Positions 52,684 to 63,138 of a stretch of 64,000 bases of DNA are shown here, in pieces (positions within the stretch are counted from its first letter, which is position 1; the number at the start of each line of letters is the position of its first letter). The translations under genes were made by a program, and so were the position numbers. Source of the DNA: Dolomedes plantarius (Eukaryota; Arthropoda; Arachnida; Araneae; Dolomedidae). The stretch lies in NCBI GenBank assembly GCA_907164885.2, contig OU015493.1:65346126-65410125 (forward strand). Direction: 5' to 3'. The notes under the pieces are model-generated. The model searched no databases, was not told the origin of the DNA, and saw only the letters and a list, made by a program, of their open reading frames with translations.

Positions 52684-53495
52684 TCCTTAAATTACATTCA
52701 AACAGTGAGTAGATTTGTCACCAAAAACCTAAAATGTTCTAATAATTTATGCAAATTAATTGGAGTAGCATTAGCAGCATTGAAAAGTTTCATTAGTTAT
52801 TTGATGTTTTAGATTAATGTCATATGGTGTTAAATTCATTCTTAGTAAAAATACATTATCTCCCCAGTTGCATTCAGAAACTATTTCTGCAGTGGTGAAG
52901 TTAGCATTAAGCCGAGTGACCATTAGGCGAGTGCTTTTGCAAAGTCCTTTTTTGATTTCGAAGCAACTTCATTATAGCCCTTTTATTAAGCATGTTGCAA
53001 ACTCCTTGTGTTCTAATAATTTCTTTAAATTAATTAAAGTTTAGAAAGTCCTTAAATTACATTCAAACAGCGAGTAGATTTGTCACCAAAAACCTAAAAT
53101 GTTCTAATAATTTCTGCAAATTAATTGGAGTAGCATTAGCAGCATTGAAAAGCTTCATTAGTTATTTGATGTTTTAGATTAATGTCACTTGGTGTTAAAT
53201 TCATTCTTAGTAAAAATAGATTATCTCCCCAGTTGCATTCAGAAACTATTTCTGCAGTGGTGAAGTTAGCATTGACCCGAGTGACCATTAGGCGAGTGCT
53301 TTTGCAAAGTCCTTTTTTGATTTCGAAGCAACTTCATTATAGCCCTTTTTTTTAAGCATGTTACAAAGTCCTCTTCTTCTTTTTTTTTTTTTTTTTTTTT
53401 GAATTTCGAAGCAACTTCATTATAGCCCTTTTATTAAGCATGTTGCAAACTCCTTGTGTTCTAATAAATTCTTTAAATTAATTAAAGTTTAGAAA
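52684..53495. repeat. Tandem duplication containing decayed helicase fragments
   Basis: Two units (about 52684-53045 and 53049-53495) share GTCCTTAAATTACATTCAAA through AATTAAAGTTTAGAAA. Each contains, in the same orientation, a diverged copy of about 170 bp of the helicase gene at 54593-54780 (CATTCTTAGTAAAAATA, GCATTCAGAAACTATTTC, GTGACC.TAGGCGAGTG). The second unit has an extra T-tract and partial repeat at 53340-53440. Confidence 0.92.
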
Positions 53496-54328
53496 TGACT
53501 TTTTCCACGATTAACGAAAGTTGCAAATTTAAATGTGAAGACATTCTTTTCAGATCTATGTTTATCTTTGCCGCTGAGTATTATACATTGAAGTATTTAT
53601 CTTTTGTAATCATCTTCAGTCTTAGAAAAAATTAGGATACTGAACGCAGAATAAAGTGCTTTATAAGTAACTATGGGTATTGCATTGTATGTATTCACAA
53701 CAGTTTAACAGGTTTGTTTTCCGCCAAAGAAATGAAATGTTCTAATCATTTTTACAAAGAAATTATGCAAGTTTTAAGGTGCAGTTGATTAAAAATTTCT
53801 GCAACTTTGCATACACTGTTCAATGAAAAAGACCAAAATTTTTTGACATGACTAATGAAAAAAAGCTTTTTAGAATATTGGAATTTACAAATTGCCATTT
53901 TGTAGATAGAAATTTTATTTTATTAGCAAGGGATGTATGATTATCGGTGCATTTTTAGTTAGTTTAGAAAAAAGAATCAAGAACTACCTCTATTTTTTGA
54001 GGGATATATTCTGTAGACATTTCATTTCTTAAAAAAATAATAGTATTTGAATATTTGGTTTAATGATTAAACATTTAAAAATTAAATTTAAAAAAAAATC
54101 TTTTTTGACAATTTTTGTCTTTGCTGATTGTATCGTAGTCAGGCAACTAAATTGCCAACCATTTCATCATTGGTCATTTTTTCCCCCGCAAAGAAGAAAA
54201 ACTTTCCACAAACGGCATTTGTGTATATTATGCATGTCTGGTTATTTACTACTAAAAAACAAATCTTTGAACATTTTTGTAAATTATTAAAATAATATTA
54301 ACTTCCTTTTACATTTCTTGTAGAATTT
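53496..54328 (-). other. Helitron-2 3' noncoding region
   Basis: AT-rich sequence between the helicase stop (54329) and the tandem duplication. No gene supported. Confidence 0.5.
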
Positions 54329-57300
54329 TTAAAATACTTCTTTGAAAACAATATTTTGAGTAAAATATCTATTGTCTTTTAGCAAACTTCCTTGTAGTTG
54401 ACATTCTTTAATTTGAACTTTAATTTGGTGGGGATTTCGAGATCTTGATAGTGCAACATAGAGTTGACCGTGTGAGAATACAGGCTCATCAAGATAAATT
54501 CCTACATGCTCGAATGCTTGTCCCTGTGATTTATTTATAGTCATGGCATAAGCTGGAATGACTGGAAACTGCCGGCGTTTGAGGATGAATGGCAGATTAA
54601 TGTCACTTGGTGTTAAATCCATTCTTGGTAAAAATACAATATCTCCCCGGTTGCATTCAGAAACTATTTCTGCAGTGATGAAGTTAGCGTCAAGTCCGGT
54701 GACCGTAAGGCGAGTGCCGTTGCAAAGTCCTTGCTTTGGATTCAAATTTCGAAGCAACATGATTATGACTCCTTTTTTCAACATCAACATATGTGGTGGC
54801 ATACCTGAGGGAGTCTGTTCATGTAGAAATTCTGATGGGTAATTAAGAGAATCATTTGGATCTTCAGATATGATAGAATCTGCACTATAATATAATTGAA
54901 TTTCTCCTTCGAGTTTTTCAATGATGGCACGATTTATTTCAAGAGTCTTCTTATTTGTTGGAGCTAAAATAACTCTTTTTGCAAGCTCTTCAACTGGCAT
55001 GTTACACAGTTGTTCACCATAAATGGCTTCAATTAGACTGTTCTCAACAATCATTTGCTCAGGTATTTCAACAGAATTAACTGGTAATCCAAAAATATGA
55101 GGAAGATTGCTTAAACCAATGTTCAGTAGCCATGTGTTGTGTTGATTTTGGCCGATGCTACGCATATTTATAGTAAGGCTGAGGTGAGTAAATTTGTTCC
55201 AGAGTGGGCTTGATTTTATACAGCTTTCAATAATATCAGCTGGAGTACCTCTTGGGACTACTGGAAGTGTCGGCCTGAAATCGCCTCCAAGTACTATTAA
55301 TTTTCCTCCAAATGGCCTATCATTGCACATGACTTCACGCAACAATATATCTATACAACGAAGACCATCTTTAGTGAGCATTGTAATTTCATCAATGATA
55401 ATCAGCACAGCCATTCGTAGATTTTCAGCTTCTGGAGATGTTGTTCGCATTGTTGAAACCGATGTGTCAAGGAGAGGAACTGGTAACTTGAACCCACTGT
55501 GAACAGTTCGACCACCTTTTAGCAATGTTGCAGCAATGCCAGTCGTTGCAAACGGAAGTGCAATTTTTCCTTTTCCTCGAACAAAAGACAACAGTGTTGA
55601 ATACAGATAAGTTTTTCCACAACCTCCTGGACCATCCAAGTAAAAATATCTATCATTTTTCTGTATGTTGTCAATTGCTGCAGTAATTTTCATGAATGCA
55701 GAAAGTTGTTCGTTATTTAGAGATATTATACATCTTTCAGCTGCCTCTCTTTCGTCAGACTGGTTGAAATCCTGAATTTTGATTGGATTTCCTGTTGGAA
55801 TAGGTAGACCAGCTGAAGCACATGACAATCCATGTTGTTTGAGAATTTCATTGATGTCATGTAGAGCAAAGTTAAAAGCTACTGTTTCAATATTGATACC
55901 CAAATAATCGAGAGACATGTTAATATGGTATTTATTCCAAAGCTCTAATGCATTTGTCGGATTGCAGAAGCAAAGGATAAATGCAAATGATTGCCGCAAT
56001 TGCTTTGGCATTTGAAAAATGGCAGCATCCTGTAAATACAAATCCCACTCTTCATCTGACTCCGTCAAGTGACGATGGAAAGCTGCTTGCTTGAAAGTAT
56101 CGTAGACAACATTGTCAACCGTTCGCAGAAATTCAAAGCTTATAGCGCCAGGGACATGAAGCAGCAATATGCGGAGATAGAACCTCTCTTCATCTTTTAC
56201 ACTAACATGGTACATCCTTGAGATAATTTTATTACCTCCTCTCTGTCTTTTTTGCCAGCTATTATGAATATACACATAGTGATATGAAATATCTGTGTAC
56301 AACAATGCTTGTGCATCAGTATCTCTGTTATTTAACTCAAACCATGACTCAAGCTTTGTTCGTGATGATCGTGCAGCTTGCAAGGCTTCTACTTCATGAC
56401 CAGCAGTAAATATAAGGCGTTGCTGGTTTGGGAGGTGTACTGGCAGTCTCATCACTGCATGCGAACGGTCATGCATTTTTGATTCAAGCAATCTCCACAT
56501 TGCTTCTGGTGCACCTACATATCGAGCATCAATGTAGTTAGCAATTTCATTGATTTGGAGTTGCCCTGCAGTCAGAATCATATTAGCACAGTCAAATCCC
56601 TTATAAATATATTTGTAAATATATTTAATTGCACGCATAGAGGTACAAACTTCAACATTAATGTGTGCATTGTATTTAAGCAACAGATATGGATTGTATG
56701 GAACCACATATCTACTATCCATTGATCTACCTCTATCTTCAACTGTTACATTTAAGCGTCTACGGTACAATGGATAGCCATTAATGTTGATAGTTGTTTC
56801 TGTTTGAAGTTGCTTGGGAAACTGCTTTTTACATTTCCCATGTTCCATGCAAGGTGCTCCAAGATTATCAATACCACATGGTCCATGCAACATGCATTTT
56901 GTTACAATTTCATGCAAGCGTGGATTTTAATCAGGCAATGGAATCTCAGCACACACAAATTGATCAATACGCTCAGCAGTTGAAAATTTGTCTTCTACTC
57001 GTAGAACAATTAAAATGTGAGCATGCGGCAGTCCTCGTTTTTGGAATTCCACAGTATAAGCATGAGCTGTAGCTTTTCCAAAGACACTGTGAACAACCAG
57101 ATCTTCCATAAGAGATTTTAGTTTCAACTTAAAGACTCGTGCCACCAAATCAGGACGGTCATGTGTTTGTTCTCCTGGTCGTAAATTTTCAGTGATTTCT
57201 CGCCGCTTTGGATTCGCCGTGAATGTTATAAAAAGATCTGGTGCACCAAATTTAGCAAATATGGACATGGCATCAGCACATCGTTCTCTCATATTTTTTG

Positions 57301-58705
57301 GTGATCCTTCAAATGATGAAGGCAAAATTATTGGAATTCCTGCTCGCATTCCAGCATTTTCATTCCCAATTTCAAGATGATCTGCAAGTCCTTGATAGAG
57401 CTCAGTTCTTAACTGCTGCTGATGCATTTTGATGAAATTGAGATTATTTGCTTCTACCTGAAGATATGAATCAACAATCCACTGCTGAGAAAGTTTTCCT
57501 GCACTAATTATTGGATTAAATTCATGTCGAATGGCAGTCAAAGCAACTTTGTATTGAAGCATTGTAACATTCACTCTGTTACGATTTGCTTGTGCTCCAT
57601 CATAAGCTTCACAACTCCAGTTCGGTTGCCAACCTGGCTCGCCATAGGGAAACAAAATGGGATAAGCCATTGGATCCAAGTTTGGGCTCAAGATATTAAT
57701 ATTAATAAATGGTTGCAAATGATTTTCTGGATTGAAAGGATAGACACGGATGTCACGTTCAAATGGAGGTTCTCCGTCACTATTCACAAAGACCATGGCA
57801 ATTTCATTGGCGGTTGGTGCATTGTATCGGCGCTGATCAGAGTGTCGGTCTCGTGGGAACACCATATTTACGATAGGAATATCCGCTCCTGCTTCACTTG
57901 CTTCTTGAACTGCTCGAGCTTGAACCTCCCTAAGCATGCAGTATGTATTTGTTAGCCGATTGTGCTGCCTGAAAAATCTATCAATCTGATCTAAAACATG
58001 AGAGAAGCATTGCTCATTAGCTGGATGAGTAACTCTTATATCAGTAGCTTGAGTACTGTCAATGACATACAGCTGAGCAAACTGGGGAGCTTCGCCATTC
58101 AGTGGTTGAATGTGGCTTGTACGATGACAAATTTGACCATGGACTTTGAAAATATAAGGTCCTCTACTATTAAAATTAAGAACTTTTGCTCCCATTGATG
58201 CAAATGAAACCGCACTGTTGTATGAGCGAATATTTTCGCGAAAGTTCTTGTGATCAGGATTGTTCGGATCCATAAGCAAGTTAAACAAAAAATTGGGGTA
58301 TGACAACACATTTCCCTCAGCATCTATGGCTTTCTCCAGTTTAACTGTTCCTTTCCGGCAGCAACTTTTAAATTTTCCATCAGGCGGGCGTTCTGCACTG
58401 AAATTCTTAGAACTACAAAACTGGCAAATTACGTTTATTGGTCCACAATAGTGTTCATCTATTTCAGCAGTGAAATTAATTTCTCGCCTTTGACGCTCTC
58501 GGGATAAGCGATGGGTTTCTGCATCTCTTATTCGGCGTACTCGAGTTTCTTCTGGCGACTCTTGTTGAATCCGAAGACGTTGGGTTGCAGCATTAGTCGC
58601 CCGCAATCTATCTCGCGACTCTTGGCTTTGCCTTGCTAGATATCTCCGTTGCCGTTCTCTAGCTTCCCGGCGCTTTTTTTGAGAGGGACTTTCGTTCTCG
58701 TACAT
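54329..58705 (-). pseudogene. Helitron-2 Rep/helicase with a single in-frame stop
   Basis: The ATG at 58703-58705 starts a charged N-terminus with repeated QESxxxRxRR-type blocks. A Cys-rich segment (VICQFCSSKNF...CCRKG), a Helitron-like N-terminal domain (YPILFPYGEPGWQ) and the Rep HUH motif RGLPHAHIL (His about 561 and 563) follow. TAA at 56927-56929 interrupts after residue 592; the frame continues for 865 more codons. These hold paired tyrosines in KYIYKYIYKG, Walker A GPGGCGKTYLY, Walker B IIIDEITML, GGDFRPTLPVVPRG, INKSQGQAF and YVALSRSR. The reaction is single-strand nicking by tyrosines plus PIF1-type unwinding. The stop separates HUH from tyrosines and helicase, so the truncated product should be inactive unless the stop is read through. 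Confidence 0.94.
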
Positions 58706-59695
58706 TGTTATTATAATACTTAATTATAATACTAATTATAATACTGTTATAATATAACTTAAATTTGAAATAAGTTTGCTAATCTCTGAGAATGTAAATC
58801 ACGTTTTTGGATTGTCAAATCAAAATATTAACTCATGTTGCCAATAGAAAAAGTATATGTAAAATTAATCAAAATATATATACTCGATCAAAATATTAAA
58901 TATTAAGTTAAAAAATATCCCGAATTATCTAACAATATTGCATTTAATCCACAACATGTAAAAGCAAACCCTATCATTATTTTTTATTTATTTAGTTTTT
59001 CATGCAATTGGAGTAGTAGACTGCCATCCATTTTTTTACAGTTCACTACGCGATTCATTCACATTCAAGTTTATTTACTTTCAGAATTCATCGCAAAAGT
59101 AAACAGATTTTTAAAAACTGTTAAATATACAGCTAAAAACATCCAATTTTTTTTAGTTCTGAATGTTTTATATAAAAATAGGCTGAACAAACGTGATTTG
59201 ATGAAGAAGATATTTGTTTTTAGGTAAGAAAAAATTCTGATCCACATCTGAAATTGAAATTAAGCCTAACGGGCGGTTTGTTTACTGAGGGCTTCAATTG
59301 AAAGATGAGTACAGCCCGGAAGTGTTATACAGAGACAACGGCTATTATATATAGGATAATTATAAAGACACTAAAATACAATTCAATCTGCAAATTTTAT
59401 GATCACATTGATACAAGTTGCAGTAAGTTATAACTACAATTTAATGCATTAAAGCAAGTCAATATACTAAATTTTACACACATAAGACCACTAAAAGCAA
59501 GCCAATAACATTTGCACACTCAATAAAAATTAAACATTTCCATACATTTGCTCTTTACACATGTTACACAATAAATATTGTAATTTTATTTTTTTTCTTC
59601 TCTGGAGTTATAATAACATATATGCTTCTTGATTCATATATAAAATTTCTGTCATTTGAATTTTTTTTTATCTATATTTTTTTTCTTTATTACAG

Positions 59696-59822
59696 TTCAA
59701 TTGGGCATAAGGTGGAACACTTCCAACTGCAGTTCGGATTCAGACCTTCAAGCCTCCACGCAATGAGTCTCAAATTATTGAGTAACAAGGCTCAGGATCC
59801 AAGAGTTCATAGTGCCAAATAA
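59696..59822 (+). CDS. Candidate terminal exon of an unrecognised gene
   Basis: A strong splice-acceptor-like tract (T-rich run then TTTATTACAG, ending 59695) precedes an open segment reading SIGHKVEHFQLQFGFRPSSLH and ending ...VHSAK with TAA at 59820-59822. AATAAA at 59821-59826 overlaps the stop and could be the polyadenylation signal. I do not recognise the protein. It lies just outside Helitron-2 in sequence not explained by any element. Similar signals can arise by chance in T-rich DNA. Confidence 0.35.
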
Positions 59823-59965
59823 TAAATTATATTCTTCATTAAATTGTGTATCATTTATTTACTATACAACCACATTAACCTTTATATTGATATATTATTT
59901 TAAAATAGGTGTGTAACTAGTTTCAAATTTCATAAATATATTTTTTTTTCTGCTTATTTACAAAG

Positions 59966-59986
59966 AATGTCCCAATGCGGCGAAAG
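59966..59986 (+). other. Possible 21-base microexon
   Basis: The 21 bases AATGTCCC...GCGAAAG are preceded by a T-rich tract ending CAAAG and followed by a consensus donor GTAAGT. The size is a multiple of three. This is a signal-only call. Confidence 0.2.
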
Positions 59987-60052
59987 GTAAGTGGAAATCC
60001 ATGAGCTCTTTTACTATAAATCTAATCTGTCTGATGCAGTAGTAATTAGTAA

Positions 60053-60351
60053 ATAATTCAGCTTTTATCCAATCAACTAGTATAAGTTTCGAAACCGCCA
60101 CGGCTCCCCCGCTTAACGCGTATAAGCCAGAGTTTCTAACTACGGATGCTCGTCGCTACTACGGCAATCCGCTCGACCATGGATCCACAGGACCATTCAC
60201 CTGTCCAGTTCCCCGTCCTGTGACTACGGGGCACTTCGCTCCACTAAAGTCCTATCCATGCAATTTGACACCATTCGCAATCTTTGGGTCTTACGATCAG
60301 AACATCCAAGTACCTGAGCCAATCCAAATTAAATCTAATTTCCCAATTTAG
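60053..60351 (+). CDS. Candidate coding segment of unknown gene
   Basis: An open stretch of about 99 codons ends in TAG at 60349-60351. It is clearly richer in G+C than its surroundings and has a coding-like composition: ATAPPLNAYKPEFLTTDARR, YYGNPLDHGSTGPFTCPVPR, then FAIFGSYDQNIQVPEP. It contains no transposon domain that I recognise, no transmembrane segment, and two Cys residues. Acceptor-like CAG sites lie near 60039 and 60061. It may be a terminal exon of a host gene or a relic of one. No function can be assigned. Confidence 0.35.
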
Positions 60352-60660
60352 TTCGCAGCCACCACACTACGAAATACATCGCTCATCCAACTTTATTAAC
60401 TAACAAAGTATTGAACAGAAGTCCTGCAAGCAACCAAAAGCAATCCCAACATTTAGTTTTACAAGATTATAATTTAATACAAGAAGTCTGCTCCACCCGA
60501 GCAAGACAGCCGTTTTCAACAATAAAAACTTCAATCATTAACAAAAAAACAAACATAACAATTGCACGACCCGTGCAAACTTTAATAAAATTTCAACCAC
60601 ATGAAAATCAGTCCTTCAGAGTAATGGGACGATAAGGGCTGGCGCATAGGCGTAGCATGC
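60352..60660. other. Stretch without a supportable gene
   Basis: A and C-rich sequence after the open segment; possibly its 3' untranslated region (AATAAAA near 60520 and 60587). No other signal. Confidence 0.35.
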
Positions 60661-60667
60661 TTCTAAC

Positions 60668-60708
60668 TTTTTTTTTTTTTTTTTTTTTTTGGGGGGGGGG
60701 GGAGGGGG
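60668..60708. repeat. Poly(T)-poly(G) tract
   Basis: About 22 T followed by about 12 G with an interrupted G-run. Length is likely unstable and unreliable in assembly. Confidence 0.9.
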
Positions 60709-60715
60709 GCATGAA

Positions 60716-60885
60716 TTAGTGATGGGATATCGAAAGCAAAATATCGATATGAGTATCGGTAGTAATATTGGCTATTAATATCGATATCAATGATATATCG
60801 GTACAAAAATATCGATATTTCAAAATATTGACGATATTTCAAAACATAAACGATATTTCAAAATATCGATAACGCATTTTCCTTT
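60716..60885. repeat. Cluster of ATATCGAT palindromes
   Basis: At least ten occurrences of ATCGATA/ATATCG-type words, including repeated ACGATATTTCAAAATAT. It begins TAGTGATGGGATATCG, a form seen at ends of hAT elements, and lies upstream of the hAT remnant at 62340. It may be the subterminal repeat region of that element. Confidence 0.6.
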
Positions 60886-60930
60886 CACCATACACTCAGT
60901 CGTATTCGGAGGAATGATTGTATAGTAAAA

Positions 60931-60933
<3 letters not shown>

Positions 60934-60990
<57 letters not shown>
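60934..60990. repeat. TA microsatellite, left part
   Basis: Continuous TA repeats directly up to the Tc1 left terminus at 60991; they resume at 62111. Confidence 0.95.
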
Positions 60991-60993
<3 letters not shown>

Positions 60994-62110
60994 TGCTGGC
61001 CACCCATATTGCAACACCAAGAAAGACGAGATATCACAACAAAATTTATTTTGTAGATAACATGTTGTCCAAGTATCAAATGATTAAATTTATAGACTTC
61101 TGTGAAGTGTGGTTCCTGCCAAAATCAGTAGCCAGATTAGCCGCCATTGTTGGAGATCACCGCTGCCACACGCCTCGGCATTGATTCAAAGAGACTTTGG
61201 ATGAGTTCTTGGGGTACAGCAGACCAAGCAGCTTCCACACGTTGGATATCCACAGAGTGATATCCAATACCGCCCCATAGCATAATATCCGGTGCAGGAC
61301 CAGTGTGGCGGTGCATAACGCAGCTGTTCAGCATCCTCTCTTCACGGTGTCTCCAGACTCGAATGCGACCATCGTGGTGTTGCAGACAGAAGCGTGACTC
61401 GTCAGTAAAGACAATTTCATTCCATTCTGCCGTCCACATCCTTCTGTCATCGCACCATTGGCGGCGGAGACGTCTGTGGTTCTGCGTCAAGGGTAGACAA
61501 AGCAATGGACGTCTTGCGGACAGACCACTCTGCTGTAAACGGCGTCGAATGGTACGCGCAGACACTGGATGATGCGTTATAGACTGCATGTGCTGTGCTA
61601 TGGTTCGTGATGTGACTGAGCGATCCGTCACTGCCATGCGCACAATTTGCCTGTCATCACGTGTAGTGGTGCGCTGAGGTGGATGCGATTGAACACGCCG
61701 GTCCGTCGTACCCTCCTGCATCCAACGATCACATATCCGCATTACAGTTGTTTGGTTTCGTCCAACACGACTACCGATTTCCCTGAAAGATAATCCACAA
61801 TCTCGGTAGGCCACTATCCTTCCTCTGTCGAACTCGGATACTTGATCAAAAGATGATCGCTGTTTTCGACGAGGCATAATTGATCGTTTTTTTTTAAAAA
61901 ACCACAAGAAAAACACAATTGCCGAACTTGAAATCGTCGAAATCTCCAAGCCTTAAATAGCGCTTTGAAGTGGCGCCACAGGCGCGCGTGATGTGCGTCT
62001 GCGCTGAAATTCTAATCATTTGCATATCTCACCTCCGCTAATGCATGTTGTAAATTTCATGTTATTTGCATGTTTCCTTCAGGGTGTTGCATTTACAGTG
62101 GCCAGCAGTG
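60991..62110 (-). mobile_element. Tc1-like transposon inserted in a TA microsatellite
   Basis: The termini CACTGCTGGCCAC (60991) and GTGGCCAGCAGTG (ending 62110) are inverted, with a further inner match (GCAACACC/GGTGTTGC). Both ends abut TA repeats, so the exact TA duplication cannot be told apart from the microsatellite. It is 1,120 bp and carries a minus-strand transposase frame. Confidence 0.92.
61137..61877 (-). pseudogene. Tc1 transposase with internal in-frame deletion
   Basis: The likely start is the ATG of MPRRKQRSSFD at 61877; upstream codons are also open. Paired helix-turn-helix domains (RGRIVAYRDCGLSFREIGSR, QTTVMRICDRW) and the first catalytic Asp in FTDESRFCLQHHDGRIRVWR are intact. 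After DIMLWGGIGYHS the sequence jumps directly to QRVEAAWSAVPQE, skipping the part that holds the second Asp and the third acid. The frame then ends normally at PRRVAAVISNNGG. The rest is uninterrupted, so the protein may still bind DNA but cannot catalyse. The intact family length is about 340 residues against about 246 here. Confidence 0.9.
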
Positions 62111-62127
62111 TATATATATATATTATA

Positions 62128-62226
<99 letters not shown>

Positions 62227-62235
62227 TATATATAT
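62111..62235. repeat. TA and GATA microsatellite
   Basis: TA repeats to about 62185, then about nine GATA units (62185-62224), then TA again. Confidence 0.95.
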
Positions 62236-62339
62236 GGTAATAGTACGATAAAAAATGATCGCGATTTAATTCAATAAGGAAATAACATTTCAATAAACAA
62301 TATTTTATGAAATTAAAAAGTTTCTATTTAGAGAAAGAA

Positions 62340-63138
62340 AGAAATCATAGTTTGGGTGAAGCAATGGCAACACCGAGTGTATGTAAACATACTGGAAGGA
62401 GATATTGGAGATAACCGGTTTCTGGACCGAAACCCGTCAGACAAGAAGTTTTTGTACGTCACAGTCCATTATTTGGAAAATGAAAAATTAGCTTCCTGCA
62501 CCTTTGGAGTCTTTGAAATGAACCAGAGCCATACTGGAGATTACATTTCTTCAAGAATCCTTCATATCCTGCAGTAGTGGGGTTTGAAAAAAGGAAAACT
62601 AAATTCAGTGGTCACTGATAGAGGATCGAATATGGTTAAAGCCGTGGAAATTCCTTGTGGTAGAAAAAAACATGTAATATGTTTTGCCCATCTCCGAAAT
62701 ATGTTTTGCCCACCTCCAGTTGAAGCCGTACCATAGATCGTGCCACTAAATGGAAAGGTAAAGAACGTGGTGACCTGATTCAAACACAGTGTTCGGGCTT
62801 CATATGAATTGAGAGAGGAAAGTAATCTGAAACTCGTGCAAAGTGTCGAAACACGGGGGAATTCTACATACGAAATGATCGAGCGTTTTCTAAGCCTCAG
62901 CTCAACACTCAAAAACATCATCCACCCACACACATCGGCACCAAACATGACAACAGCTGCAGAGAACCAAGATTTGCAGGAAATCATCCAGCTTCTTGAG
63001 CCTCGTCGAAAAGCCACAAAACAGTTATCAGGAGATAAATACCTCACAATCAATATCGCGATTCCAATAGCAACCATGGTAGAAAATAAAATTTCCAAGA
63101 TGTCACCTACGTCTATACTCGGGGTAAAGCTTAGTTGA
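62340..63138 (+). pseudogene. hAT-family transposase remnant
   Basis: Plus-strand frames show FLYVTVHYLENEKLASCTFGVF and, after a TAG at 62575-62577, VVTDRGSNMVKAVEIPCGRKKHVICFAHLRN, the catalytic region of hAT/ZBED-like transposases. After a stop and shift, 62809-63138 reads LKLVQSVETRGNSTYEMIERF, where Gly stands for the conserved Trp (RWNS), and LLEPRRKATKQLSGDKYLTINIAIP. The BED zinc finger and the C-terminal dimerisation region are not visible. It would have excised and inserted a hAT element; it is now dead. Confidence 0.85.

Larger units (their letters stand above)
52375..59356 (-). mobile_element. Helitron-2: near-intact autonomous-type Helitron
   Basis: On the minus strand it starts TCCTATATATAATAG (59356) and ends with hairpin CGTCA-AAA-TGACG, an 11-12-base spacer and CTAG at 52375. 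It lies between host A and T with no duplication. The length is 6,982 bp. It carries one Rep/helicase gene (58705 to 54329) interrupted only by a single stop, and a 3' region with decayed copies of part of that gene. Confidence 0.9.

Noticed and set aside
54558..55502. Plus-strand open frames in the Helitron-2 region
   Set aside because: They are antisense shadows of the helicase frame, which carries all recognised motifs.
60411..60635. Plus-strand open frame after the exon-like segments
   Set aside because: Low-complexity Asn/Gln/Thr-rich content in AC-rich DNA with no domain; more likely untranslated sequence.
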